From Thalassobacillus pellis (GTDB taxonomy: Bacteria; Bacillota; Bacilli; Bacillales; Halobacillaceae), in NCBI RefSeq assembly GCF_016908295.1, contig NZ_JAFBDO010000002.1:899154-963153 (forward strand): a stretch of 64,000 nucleotides of DNA, in the 5' to 3' direction. The translations under genes and the position numbers were made by a program. The first letter of the stretch is position 1; each line of letters opens with the position of its first letter. Below the pieces are notes generated by a model, which saw only the letters and a program-made list of their open reading frames with translations, did no database searches and was not told where the DNA came from. Below are positions 53,329-61,501 of this stretch, one piece after another.

Positions 53329-53889
53329 TTATCCTCTTAATTGATTCTTAAAGAAAAGTACTGTTTCTAGTTCATCTTCCCTGTCCTCAAATATATTCAA
53401 CTCTTTTCCAACAGCGATAGCAAATTCAATGTATGCATTTCCTTCTGCGGTAATTAGATTTTCGCATACCGTTACATCAGCTTCACTCATATACTTTTCA
53501 TTAAAGTAGTGAGCATATTCAGGATTATCATCAATGGAAGTAGAATACTTTCTTTCCCTCAGGACGTCTGCCGCTGCAAGAAATGTAGGTCCCCCACATA
53601 TGGCCGCTATCCCTTTACCTTGTTCATCAAATCCTTTAAGCAGATTCAATAAACGTTCATCCTTGTCAAACGGGGAAGGTTCTCCTCCCGGGATGATGAT
53701 CATCTCATAATCAGCAGGGTCGACTGCCTCGATATTCCTATCCACCTTTACTTTAAAGTTTCCTGCGTGAGTAACTACCTCGCTAATTCCAATTGTGTGA
53801 ACTTCGATGTCTGAAACATTCAGCATGTAGGTAAGCGGACTGATTTCCCAATCTACATATCCATCGTAAAGAAAAAATAATGCTTTCAA
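53329..53889 (-). CDS. DJ-1/PfpI-family protein
   Basis: A 186-residue class I glutamine-amidotransferase-like protein: LFFLYDGYVDWE (the Glu that supports the nucleophile), MIIIPGGEPSPF, and the nucleophile elbow IAAICGGPTFLA. Family members include deglycases, chaperones and isonitrile hydratases; the exact role is not decidable. TTG 53889, about nine bases after AAAGGGG, gives MKALFFLYDG and is preferred to the longer frame to 53925. Confidence 0.82.
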   Translation of the reverse strand: MKALFFLYDGYVDWEISPLTYMLNVSDIEVHTIGISEVVTHAGNFKVKVDRNIEAVDPADYEMIIIPGGEPSPFDKDERLLNLLKGFDEQGKGIAAICGGPTFLAAADVLRERKYSTSIDDNPEYAHYFNEKYMSEADVTVCENLITAEGNAYIEFAIAVGKELNIFEDREDELETVLFFKNQLRG

Positions 53890-53964
53890 CTGGTCAGCCC
53901 CTTTACATTTAGTTTTGAGGAACATCGTATTAATTGTAACACAATATTCTGACTTTAATTTCTT

Positions 53965-54933
53965 TTATTTCTCCTGTTTATAAAAGCCAACAGTGGCTTC
54001 AGCCATCGCCAGAATCTTATCGTGCAGCTCGGTTGGCTCTATTACCCTGATCTGATCAGCAAATCCTAATATGAATCCTTTTGCTTCTTCTTCCGTATCA
54101 AAGGACAGCTTTACAGGTGTCCAGCCATCCCGATTCATCTCTTCGGCCTCGACATTTTTTACAAACCTGTCGGTAAACAGTAACCTCGGCATAATGGATG
54201 GCGCCGCCTTTACCGACACCTCATAACGTGGCAAATTATTTATAAACGCTTCTGTCGACGATTTCCAGTATTCGGCCAAATCAAAGTCATGGGGTCTTTC
54301 AAACGTTTCATCGATTGGTTCTGCAGATTTAATTCGTGAGGCCCTGTAGCTTCGAATTTCATGATTATCTTTGGCTGCGATGAAATACCAGCGGCTCCCC
54401 TTAGCAACGAGCCCCAGCGGTTTTACCACCCTATCAGTTCTCGACCCGTCTGCACGTTGATAAACGATTGCTAATTTATTTTCCATCCATATAGCGTTTT
54501 TAAGAACTTCAAAAGCTTCTATTTTTTCGTTACGTTTTTTCCATGCACTTGTATCAATATGAATCCGGTTCCAGATATCTTTAACATTTTTGTGATATTC
54601 AGATGGAATGGCTGCCATAAGTTTATTCCTGGCTTCCTCAGAGGGTCGGGCTAATCCTAAATCATCAAGCAATTGAGAGGAAGGAGAAATGAACAAAGAA
54701 CGAATTTCAGATTCCTTCAAACCAGTTAAATTCGTCCGATATCCCTCTAATAAGGACCAACCGCCGTTTTTTCCACGTTCTGCAACAACAGGAATACCGG
54801 ATCCGCTTAACGCTTCCATATCTCGATAAATCGTTCGCTCGGATACCTCCAGCCTTTCCGCTAATTCTTTGGCCGTCATCTGCCCATGTGCTTGCAACTG
54901 TAACAAAATAGATATCAGACGATCCCCTCTCAT
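53965..54933 (-). CDS. WYL-domain transcriptional regulator (YafY/YobV type)
   Basis: A 322-residue regulator: an N-terminal HTH_11 winged helix (LISILLQLQAHGQMTAKELA, then ERTIYRDMEAL), a WYL domain (PLGLVAKGSRWYFIAA, residues about 165-230, with the ligand-contacting 'WYF' variant of WYL), and a C-terminal WCX segment. WYL regulators sense nucleotides or small ligands. ATG 54933 lies eight bases after AAGGAG. It is divergent from the SDR gene at 55047, which it may control. Confidence 0.88.
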   Translation of the reverse strand: MRGDRLISILLQLQAHGQMTAKELAERLEVSERTIYRDMEALSGSGIPVVAERGKNGGWSLLEGYRTNLTGLKESEIRSLFISPSSQLLDDLGLARPSEEARNKLMAAIPSEYHKNVKDIWNRIHIDTSAWKKRNEKIEAFEVLKNAIWMENKLAIVYQRADGSRTDRVVKPLGLVAKGSRWYFIAAKDNHEIRSYRASRIKSAEPIDETFERPHDFDLAEYWKSSTEAFINNLPRYEVSVKAAPSIMPRLLFTDRFVKNVEAEEMNRDGWTPVKLSFDTEEEAKGFILGFADQIRVIEPTELHDKILAMAEATVGFYKQEK

Positions 54934-54950
54934 CCCATTCACTCCTTAAA

Positions 54951-54972
54951 TTGACTAATTATATCTAGTCAA
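54951..54972. promoter_or_regulatory. Inverted repeat in the regulator/SDR intergenic region
   Basis: TTGACTA-N8-TAGTCAA, perfect seven-base arms. On the minus strand the spacer contains TATAAT, a likely -10 of the regulator gene. A second dyad TGACA-CAAGT-TGTCA lies at about 54981-54995. Both are candidate sites for the WYL regulator. Confidence 0.5.
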
Positions 54973-55046
54973 TAAAAGATGACACAAGTTGTCAAGTATT
55001 ACCCTGTATGATAGAAAATAGCTTACTCATGAAAGGAATGAGAGGA

Positions 55047-55880
55047 ATGAATTCGTTACATGGAAAAGTAGCCCTCGTAACAGGGGCAAGCAGAGGAGCA
55101 GGAAAAGGTATTGCAATCGAATTGGGTAAAGCTGGAGCTACGGTCTATGTCACGGGGCGGAGTACGAAAGGGAATTCCACTAATGATTGGCCAGGCACAA
55201 TCGACGATACCGCTTCCGAAGTGGAAGCCTCCGGGGGAACAGGAATAGCGATCAAATGTGATCATACCATTGATTCAGAAACGGAAGCAGTAATTACTCA
55301 AATTCGCAAGGAACAAGGAAAACTAGATATACTGGTCAATAATGTCTGGGGAGCACACGATCTTGGTATGGAAGCCAAGCCTTTTTGGGAATTGCCATTG
55401 AATCATTGGGATACCATGTTCACGGCTGGGGTACGTGCCCAATTGGCCACTAATCACTTTGCCATTCCATTGCTTCGCGAAAACAAACAAGCAATTCTTG
55501 TTCACACCACTTTTTGGGATGACGGCAAATACACCGGCCACTTTTATTATGATTTAGCCAAACATGCTTTAATACGCATGGCTTATGGACTGTCCAAAGA
55601 ATTAACACACGACAATATTGCTGTTCTTGCCGTATCACCCGGATTTATGAGAACCGAACTTGTGTTAAAGCACCATAATGCAGCTGAGGAAAATTGGCAG
55701 GAATCTGATGAGTTAATCAGAACGGAGACCCCTTATTATGTGGGACGTGCGATAAAGGCTTTGGCAAGTGATCCTGATGTGATGAAGAAAAGTGGACAGG
55801 TGCTTAAAACAGGCGATTTAGCCAAAGAATATCAGTTTACGGATATTGATGGCCGATTGGTTCCTCCCTTTACATTATAG
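55047..55880 (+). CDS. Short-chain dehydrogenase/reductase (SDR)
   Basis: A 277-residue oxidoreductase. The nucleotide motif reads VALVTGASRGAGKGIA (TGxxxGxG), LVNNVWGAHD is the NNAG-like segment, and HFYYDLAKHALIRM carries the catalytic YxxxK (Tyr-Asp-Leu-Ala-Lys) with serine position occupied by Thr in VHTTFWD. The loss of the usual serine in favour of threonine is worth noting. Several in-frame ATGs exist; 55047 has AAAGGA nine bases upstream. It is divergent from the WYL regulator. Confidence 0.85.
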   Translation: MNSLHGKVALVTGASRGAGKGIAIELGKAGATVYVTGRSTKGNSTNDWPGTIDDTASEVEASGGTGIAIKCDHTIDSETEAVITQIRKEQGKLDILVNNVWGAHDLGMEAKPFWELPLNHWDTMFTAGVRAQLATNHFAIPLLRENKQAILVHTTFWDDGKYTGHFYYDLAKHALIRMAYGLSKELTHDNIAVLAVSPGFMRTELVLKHHNAAEENWQESDELIRTETPYYVGRAIKALASDPDVMKKSGQVLKTGDLAKEYQFTDIDGRLVPPFTL

Positions 55881-56045
55881 AATTCATCATCGCACTATTT
55901 ATTAATAAACCAAGGGCAACTATTTGCCAGCCATTAAAATAAGACGTCGCCCAGCTTCTTATTTTTTCTTTTCTAATTTTCTGTAACTTTCTTCCGCTTT
56001 CTTTCGACATATTTTATAAGAGCATGAAGGAAAGGACTGTGATAG

Positions 56046-57233
56046 ATGGAGGAAACGAATTTACTGAGGCGTAAGGTCGGGATAAAATCATTAATTATAA
56101 TACTTATTGGCTTGTTCCTGTTTTTCCTGATCGGATGTTCGGACCAGGCAGCCATGCAACAGGATAACCAAAAGCAAGTGGAAGCTTCCCACGACGAAAG
56201 TACAGAAGATGAACAGGATAAAGTTGCCCCAGATAAGTCACAAAAAGAAGAAGGAAACCAGCCCGAAAAAGAAGCACAACTGGTTGAGTACACAGGTCCG
56301 GTCGAGCACATTTTCTTTCACCCTGTGATTGCCTATCCGGAACTGGCATTTGATCAGGATCCAATCTCCAAAGGGTATAACGATTACTTTGTGACCGTGA
56401 AAGAGTTTAAGAGAACGTTAGAAGAACTCTATAAAAATGACTATATATTAATAGATATAAACCTGTTAATTAACAAAGCGGGCAGTAAGGTTACTGCCAA
56501 CCGAACATTAATGCTGCCGGAAGGGAAAAAGCCCCTCGTCCTATCCATTGATGATATGAATTACTATGATTACATGAGAAAAAACGGCAATGTGTACAAA
56601 CTCATACTTAATGACGAAGGCGAAGTCTGCTCCTATACAATAGCGCCAGATGGCAAGGAAGTTATTTCACAGGATAACGCCATCGTTCCTATTTTAGATC
56701 AGTTCGTAAAAGAACACCCTGACTTTTCCTTCCAGGGAGCAAAAGGACTGATTGCCCTCACTGGATATCAAGGTGTACTCGGGTATCGCACAAATCAACG
56801 AAACAGCGAAGATTTTAACCAGAAAAAAAGAAATGCCCTCAAAGTAATTGAGCGTCTTAAAGAAACCGGCTGGACATTTGCCTCTCACGGTTATGGACAT
56901 TTGGATGCCAGGAAAGTGAGTTATGATCGTCTCGTGAAAGACACGAAACGCTGGAAAAAAGAAGTAGAGTCATTGATCGGCCCTACTGCTGTTTATGTGT
57001 ATCCCTATGGAAGCAGAGTGGTCACAGGAAGTAAAAAATTTAAAATGCTGGTTGACTCAGGCTTTACATTACTCGCATCCGTCGGTCCTTCTCCTTATCT
57101 GAAAGGTTACAACCACAACGCCATTATGATGGATCGCAGACATATCGACGGCATATCCCTGCAGACCCAACAGGATCGCTTATCCCCGCTTATGGATGCC
57201 GACTACGTATTGCAAGAAAAAGTCCGGCCATAA
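56046..57233 (+). CDS. Polysaccharide deacetylase-family lipoprotein
   Basis: A 395-residue lipoprotein: basic head, helix IIILIGLFLFFLIGC with lipobox Cys near residue 31, a Lys/Glu/Gln-rich tether (32-80), and a NodB-like deacetylase domain from about 175. Catalytic features: LSIDDMNYYDYM (the D-D metal pair), FASHGYGHLDAR (His-x3-His), and the C-terminal VYPYGS strand. It would remove N-acetyl groups from a cell-wall or exopolysaccharide substrate at the membrane surface. The N-terminal 90 residues after the tether (IFFHPVIAYPELAFD) are unassigned. Terminator follows at 57296. Confidence 0.84.
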   Translation: MEETNLLRRKVGIKSLIIILIGLFLFFLIGCSDQAAMQQDNQKQVEASHDESTEDEQDKVAPDKSQKEEGNQPEKEAQLVEYTGPVEHIFFHPVIAYPELAFDQDPISKGYNDYFVTVKEFKRTLEELYKNDYILIDINLLINKAGSKVTANRTLMLPEGKKPLVLSIDDMNYYDYMRKNGNVYKLILNDEGEVCSYTIAPDGKEVISQDNAIVPILDQFVKEHPDFSFQGAKGLIALTGYQGVLGYRTNQRNSEDFNQKKRNALKVIERLKETGWTFASHGYGHLDARKVSYDRLVKDTKRWKKEVESLIGPTAVYVYPYGSRVVTGSKKFKMLVDSGFTLLASVGPSPYLKGYNHNAIMMDRRHIDGISLQTQQDRLSPLMDADYVLQEKVRP

Positions 57234-57295
57234 CAGAATGCAAGTAACAGACACCACTAGAGGTCACTGAAAAATGATAGGTTTAGAATATCCGG

Positions 57296-57341
57296 AAAAA
57301 CGGTCTGTATGAAGTTTTATGCTCATGCAGACCGTTTTTTT
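57296..57341 (+). terminator. Terminator of the deacetylase gene
   Basis: AAAAACGGTCTG and CAGACCGTTTTTTT form the stem. Confidence 0.85.
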
Positions 57342-57356
57342 GTTTATGGAAACGGG

Positions 57357-57480
57357 CAAGCGTTCTTACGAGCATATTCTGACAATGAACAAGCATATTT
57401 CCTGCTGGGCGAGTGTATTTGACAACGAACGAGCATAATTTTCCTGCTGGGCGAGCATATTCTGGATAGCGAGCATTTGC
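57357..57480 (+). repeat. Short array with about 21-bp period (CGAGCATATT family), copy 2
   Basis: CGAGCATATT and variants begin at 57369, 57390, 57410, 57430, 57452 and 57470 (steps of 21, 20, 20, 22 and 18). Spacers contain GAA or CTGCTGGG before the next unit. Same motif as the array at 40051-40176, opposite strand. Confidence 0.65.
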
Positions 57481-57568
57481 CTGCAGCGGTATGGGAAAAT
57501 CAACAAACAGCTCCTTTAGATAACAAAGGAATTCTTCAGTTTACGTTACAGGTTGTATTTTGTGATAA

Positions 57569-57703
57569 ATCAGCGGAGTATGAGTTGATATCAGCGGAAG
57601 ACTGCCTAGAAATCAGCGGAACGGGACCGGTATCAGGCGTTTGCGGCTTAGAATCAGCGGACGGGGCAAGAAAATCAGCGGAGTGTCAACTGGAATCAGC
57701 GGA
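57569..57703 (+). repeat. Short array with 21-bp period (ATCAGCGGA family)
   Basis: ATCAGCGGA begins at 57569, 57590, 57612, a degenerate unit at 57632, then 57653, 57674 and 57695: steps of 21, 22, 20, 21, 21 and 21. The 12 bases between units vary. It is not a CRISPR (repeats of nine bases), and its purpose is unknown. No gene is credible in 57234-57876. Confidence 0.7.
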
Positions 57704-57809
57704 GTACGGCGGATCCGACCTTATTCAGAATAAAGATAGTCTCTTTTACGGAGCAAACATAGTCTCCCCCTTTATATCACCCTGAAATCATTGAGGTGTT
57801 TTTATTAGA

Positions 57810-57839
57810 AGAAAGCTGCCGAGATTTTTCTCAACAGCC
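57810..57839 (-). terminator. Terminator of the small protein gene at 57877
   Basis: GGCTGTTGAGA and TCTCGGCAGC pair on the minus strand, followed by TTTCTTC. Confidence 0.55.
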
Positions 57840-57876
57840 TGAAGCAAGAACCTTACGTTTATATTGTTTGAGTTAG

Positions 57877-58104
57877 TCAGCGTTCGTTCCCTCTCTTGAA
57901 GTTACCTGTTATTTTCGCCATCACCAGCTGTCTTGCTTTTTCATCTTTGGCAGTGTCCATTTTCTGCAAAAACTTATCTGCTTCTTTTCCTTTTAAAATT
58001 TTCACTTGTTTACCGTGATAGTCCAGAAAAACAGTATTCTTTTTGTTGACGCGGTAACTGAAAGGAGTTTCATCTAACCGATTTCTTTTATCAATATTAC
58101 TCAT
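57877..58104 (-). CDS. Small conserved-looking hypothetical protein, 75 residues
   Basis: A basic, soluble protein (MSNIDKRNRLDETPFSYRVN, then FLDYHGKQVKILKGKEADKF and KMDTAKDEKARQLVMAKITG). I do not recognise a family, but the codon use and the GGAGG site seven bases before ATG 58104 support a real gene. Functions involving nucleic acid are possible from its charge alone; nothing more can be said. Confidence 0.65.
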   Translation of the reverse strand: MSNIDKRNRLDETPFSYRVNKKNTVFLDYHGKQVKILKGKEADKFLQKMDTAKDEKARQLVMAKITGNFKRGNER

Positions 58105-58195
58105 CTGATTCCTCCGCATTTATTTTTTTTGCTCCGTCAGAACTTTAGAACGTTACCCATTTATTTCCACTAGGTCAGCATTTAACCTTATGCTG

Positions 58196-58984
58196 TTATT
58201 TAATGGATTTCTGGTGGGTATAACAGTAGATCTTCCCCTCGAACTTTTTATGAGATAAACAATATTTTCGAACTTTATCACTTACTGTATCTTTGCAAAT
58301 CACACATGCAGCCTCACCTTTAAATGCCCGCTTGTGCTTCTCTCGTTGTACAGGATCATCCACATTTAACTCCGTTAACGTGTTATACATCGTAATGATT
58401 TCCTCATCCGAAAATCTTGGTTTAGAGTTTTGCAGCTTTATGACATGAATCTTACGGTTTATGTATTCTGTGAGCTCGGTATCATATACACATAAATCAT
58501 CCGATTGAATTTTTCTTAATTCGGGACTGATGTTAAATACCGCTCTTTTGGTAAAGGATATCATCGAAATGAAAGAATTATCGTCACAGTTTTCTAAACA
58601 AGCTTTAATCGATTCGATATGTCCATAATTTTGGCGAAAAGGATTCATCATTTTGAATTTACCGTTTACAGTCCATTGTTTATTTTCTTTACCTCCATAG
58701 ATCTTTCCTGCATAATTTTTTGTTTCGATAACAAAAATCCCGTAAGGACAAATGAAAATGTGATCTATTTGAGAATAGCCTGATTTAGCTTTTGGGTTCT
58801 TTAACATCAAGTCACTGATATGTTTATGATTGGGTGGAAATTGTTCTAATTGAAGATTGATTTTGTACTCCCCTAACTCTCCTATACGTTCGGGGGTTAT
58901 CTCCCTCTTCTTTTTCTTTGGTACCTGCCTCGTTGCTGCTGGTGATTTTTCCTTTTTCCTAAAAAAATTCATTAATAATTTCAT
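58196..58984 (-). CDS. NERD-domain protein with C-terminal cysteine-rich region
   Basis: A 262-residue protein. A basic head precedes a NERD (nuclease-related) domain at about 35-150: GELGEYKINLQLEQF, QIDHIFICPYGIFVIETKNY (the Asp and E-x-K of the restriction-endonuclease-like fold) and YGGKENKQW. The C-terminal 35 residues carry four Cys and several His (ACVICKDTV, KYCLSHK, YCYTHQ) and may bind zinc. It is probably a DNA-processing enzyme, substrate unknown. Single gene. Confidence 0.8.
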   Translation of the reverse strand: MKLLMNFFRKKEKSPAATRQVPKKKKREITPERIGELGEYKINLQLEQFPPNHKHISDLMLKNPKAKSGYSQIDHIFICPYGIFVIETKNYAGKIYGGKENKQWTVNGKFKMMNPFRQNYGHIESIKACLENCDDNSFISMISFTKRAVFNISPELRKIQSDDLCVYDTELTEYINRKIHVIKLQNSKPRFSDEEIITMYNTLTELNVDDPVQREKHKRAFKGEAACVICKDTVSDKVRKYCLSHKKFEGKIYCYTHQKSIK

Positions 58985-59076
58985 TAATAATCTCCTCTAT
59001 TTTAGACTTCCATTATTTATAATCGGTACATATGCTCATCCCCTTTAGAAATACTTCTAATACCCTCAAATGATGA

Positions 59077-59120
59077 AACAAGCCTGCTCCAGTAACATAA
59101 TCAGAGCAGGCTTGTTCTTA
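59077..59120 (+). terminator. Terminator-like hairpin
   Basis: AACAAGCCTGCTC and GAGCAGGCTTGTT form a thirteen-base-pair stem followed by CTTATTTTAT. No rightward gene ends before it, so it may end antisense transcription or act upstream of the small frame at 59194. Confidence 0.6.
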
Positions 59121-59193
59121 TTTTATAATGATTTTCCATTTAATGGTATATATTCCCATTTAATTTCCTACACTCGTATGAGAGGTGAAATAA

Positions 59194-59292
59194 ATGAAGT
59201 TTTTTGATGATTGGCTCCAGGCAGTTAGTTTCCTAATCGTTGTAGTAATCTATTTTGTTTTCTCCAGATGGGTTGCCCCGTTTGTATTTTGA
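59194..59292 (+). CDS. 32-residue single-helix membrane peptide
   Basis: ATG 59194 follows GAGAGGTG by seven bases. The product is MKFFDDWLQAVSFLIVVVIY, then FVFSRWVAPFVF: one membrane helix and little else. It is too short for standard gene finders. Its 3' end is near the convergent selO gene. No homologue is known to me. Confidence 0.45.
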   Translation: MKFFDDWLQAVSFLIVVVIYFVFSRWVAPFVF

Positions 59293-59344
59293 TTATCTTC
59301 TTGTCAGCATGGATCGCAGCGAGTCCTATGAAAATTTTTACATA

Positions 59345-60811
59345 TCAGGTGCCGCAAAAAGTTTGATAAGGGCGGTCACACTTTTCAGGAAGCGTGGTGT
59401 ATGCTTCCTGATCGGCTGTATAGGCATAAGGATCAGATAATACTTTAAGCAGCCGCTCCATCACACTATAATCTTCTTTACTGACAGCTGCTTCAATCGC
59501 CTCTTCTACCCTGTGGTTCCGCGGAATCACGGATGGATTCGATTTTTTCATCAACTCATAGACATCAGTTTTGGACTTATTCTGTCTATCAAGCCTTGCC
59601 TGCCATCTCTTATACCATCCAGAGAAACCTTCATCCTTATCCATCGTCGTTTCTTCCGGCTTATCCAAAGTCAATGCACGGAACGTATTCGTAAAGTCAG
59701 CTTCATGCTCTTTCATGATAGTAAGCAGCTCTTCGATTAATGTTTCGTCATCTGCCTCTTCGTTGTGGATGCCGAGTTTTTCTCTCATTCCAGCAAGCCA
59801 GTAGCTACGATACATTTTCGCAAATTTGCCGTTTACCTCCTGGGCGAGTTCGACAGCCTGATCCTGATCGGTATGGAATAAAGACAATAGTGCTTCCGCA
59901 AACCGGGCAAGGTTCCACTGGCCAATCGCCGGCTGGTTCTGGTAAGCGTAGCGGCCCTGGACATCAATCGAGCTGAAGACGGTCGCCGGGTCATACTCAT
60001 CCATGAACGCGCACGGACCATAATCGATGGTCTCCCCGCTGATCGTCATATTATCGGTGTTCATTACGCCATGAATAAAGCCGACAAGCTGCCACTTGGC
60101 AATTAAGCTAGCCTGACGCTCGACCACTTTTTCATAAAATGCCAGATAACGATTTTCTTGTTGCTCCATTTCCGGAAAGTGACGCTGAATCGCATAATCA
60201 GCTAGAGCTTTCAAGTCTTCTTTCGTACCCCAATTGGCTACATACTCAAATGTCCCGACCCGCAAATGACTGGCAGCGACACGGGTCAATACAGCCCCAG
60301 GAAGCGCTGTTTCCCTATAGACGGGTTCTCCTGTTTTCACGACAGCAAGGCTGCGGCTGGTTGGTATTCCGAGTCCATGCATGGCTTCACTGATAATATA
60401 TTCGCGCAGCATCGGTCCAAACGGCGCACGACCATCCCCGCCCCGGGAAAACGGCGTCCGGCCGGAACCCTTCAGCTGGATATCAAACCGCTCCCCGGAA
60501 GGTGTCACCTGCTCGCCGAGGAGGACGGCCCTGCCATCCCCAAGCATCGTAAAGTTTCCGAACTGGTGGCCGGCATAAGCCTGGGCAATCGGCAATGCAC
60601 CTTCTGGAATCCTGTTTCCCCCAAAAACCTCCATGCCTTCCGCATTCTCAAGGTTCTCGGCATTCAGTCCTAAAGATGCTGCAAGTGTTTTGTTGAAAAA
60701 GACCGATTCGGGTGCGCGAACCTGCACAGGGTCTGTTATTTCATAAAGCATTTCCGGCAGTCTGGCATAACTGTTATCAAAATTCCAGCCAAACTCGTTA
60801 TGTTGTGTCAT
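59345..60811 (-). CDS. selO: SelO/YdiU-family protein AMPylase
   Basis: A 488-residue pseudokinase-fold enzyme that transfers AMP to protein Ser, Thr or Tyr residues (established for E. coli SelO, tied to oxidative stress). Family motifs are intact: [51 protein letters not shown] and [16 protein letters not shown] with DYGPCAFMD (metal-binding Asn and Asp). The C terminus YQTFCGT keeps a Cys three residues from the end, the position near the selenocysteine of animal SelO. ATG 60811 follows GAGGGG. Confidence 0.92.
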   Translation of the reverse strand: MTQHNEFGWNFDNSYARLPEMLYEITDPVQVRAPESVFFNKTLAASLGLNAENLENAEGMEVFGGNRIPEGALPIAQAYAGHQFGNFTMLGDGRAVLLGEQVTPSGERFDIQLKGSGRTPFSRGGDGRAPFGPMLREYIISEAMHGLGIPTSRSLAVVKTGEPVYRETALPGAVLTRVAASHLRVGTFEYVANWGTKEDLKALADYAIQRHFPEMEQQENRYLAFYEKVVERQASLIAKWQLVGFIHGVMNTDNMTISGETIDYGPCAFMDEYDPATVFSSIDVQGRYAYQNQPAIGQWNLARFAEALLSLFHTDQDQAVELAQEVNGKFAKMYRSYWLAGMREKLGIHNEEADDETLIEELLTIMKEHEADFTNTFRALTLDKPEETTMDKDEGFSGWYKRWQARLDRQNKSKTDVYELMKKSNPSVIPRNHRVEEAIEAAVSKEDYSVMERLLKVLSDPYAYTADQEAYTTLPEKCDRPYQTFCGT

Positions 60812-60948
60812 TATATCCCCTCAATTTGGTGTGTCATATTTTTCATCTCTTACTATTATTGTACAAAAAACTGAAAATCATTTTAAACGATTGATATGCA
60901 AGTGAAAAGCAAATGTCAAAAACACTCTATATTTTCCCCCGGAACAGA

Positions 60949-60977
60949 TTGACAGCTGATTTTCATCATGCTAGTAT
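60949..60977 (+). promoter_or_regulatory. SigA promoter of the metE leader
   Basis: TTGACA, 17-bp spacer, TAGTAT; the start point would fall a few bases before the SAM-I aptamer. Confidence 0.8.
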
Positions 60978-60999
60978 GCATGTATTCAATTACATATAT

Positions 61000-61108
61000 C
61001 TCTTATTCAGAGTGGTGGAGGGACTGGCCCGATGAAACCCGGCAACCTGTCAGCCTTAGCTGATGGTGGTGCTAATTCCAGCAAAGCATATGCTTTGAAA
61101 AATAAGAG
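61000..61108 (+). promoter_or_regulatory. SAM-I riboswitch (S-box)
   Basis: P1 CTCTTATT/AATAAGAG encloses the S-box core: AGAGTGGTGGAGGGACTGGC, CCGATGAAACCCGGCAACC, and GTGGTGCTAATTCCAGCAAA. It binds S-adenosylmethionine. The 3' P1 strand AAGAGAGG is the exact complement of CCTCTCTT in the terminator at 61125, so ligand binding releases the terminator (OFF switch). Confidence 0.96.
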
Positions 61109-61124
61109 AGGTATTGACGAAAAG

Positions 61125-61150
61125 CCTCTCTTACACAGAGAGGTTTTTTT
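61125..61150 (+). terminator. Terminator 1 (SAM-I controlled) in the metE leader
   Basis: CCTCTC, loop, GAGAGG followed by seven T. Confidence 0.88.
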
Positions 61151-61169
61151 ATGTGTGAAACTGAATACT

Positions 61170-61386
61170 TGGATTAATCAGGTGCTGGTTAAGGTAAAAC
61201 TTAATCGGCTTAAAAGGGAAGTCCGGTGCGAATCCGGCACGGTCCCGCCACTGTAATAGGAAGCAGCAAGCAAGTTTGTCACTGTCACTTATAGATGGGA
61301 AGACGCTTGTCTGTGGTGATCTTAAGTCAGGAGACCTGCCTGTTAATCATACACGACGACCTACGCGGAATAGGGAGGTGTGAAGC
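61170..61386 (+). promoter_or_regulatory. Cobalamin riboswitch
   Basis: It contains AAAAGGGAAGTCCGGTGCGA, ATCCGGCACGGTCCCGCCAC, the B12-box segment GCCACTGTAAT, and the 3' GTCAGGAGACCTGCC element, all diagnostic of the adenosylcobalamin aptamer. The boundaries are approximate. It lies between two terminators and presumably controls the second. When cobalamin is available, the cobalamin-dependent synthase MetH makes MetE unnecessary. Confidence 0.95.
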
Positions 61387-61439
61387 GCAGAACAGGACAA
61401 GTCTATCTAATTTGTCTCATTGTTCAAACAGTCTTGACA

Positions 61440-61469
61440 ATCTCTCTTTTCACCAAGAGAGATTTTTTT
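61440..61469 (+). terminator. Terminator 2 (cobalamin controlled) in the metE leader
   Basis: ATCTCTC, ten-base loop, GAGAGAT followed by a run of seven T, 33 bp before metE. Confidence 0.85.
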
Positions 61470-61501
61470 AATGCTAAAAAAATTTACTGGGAGGTATGGC
61501 A

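Noticed and set aside
55973..56364. Minus-strand frames rich in Ser/Cys/Phe opposite the deacetylase N terminus
   Set aside because: They are mirror images of the lysine/glutamate-rich tether of the real gene.
57357..57703. Possible CRISPR arrays at 57.4-57.7 kb
   Set aside because: The conserved units are only 9-10 bases with 10-12-base spacers, and no cas gene is in the window. Period and size do not fit CRISPR.
57477..57785. A 102-codon frame across the ATCAGCGGA array
   Set aside because: It owes its length to the 21-bp period (a multiple of three) and has no ribosome binding site.
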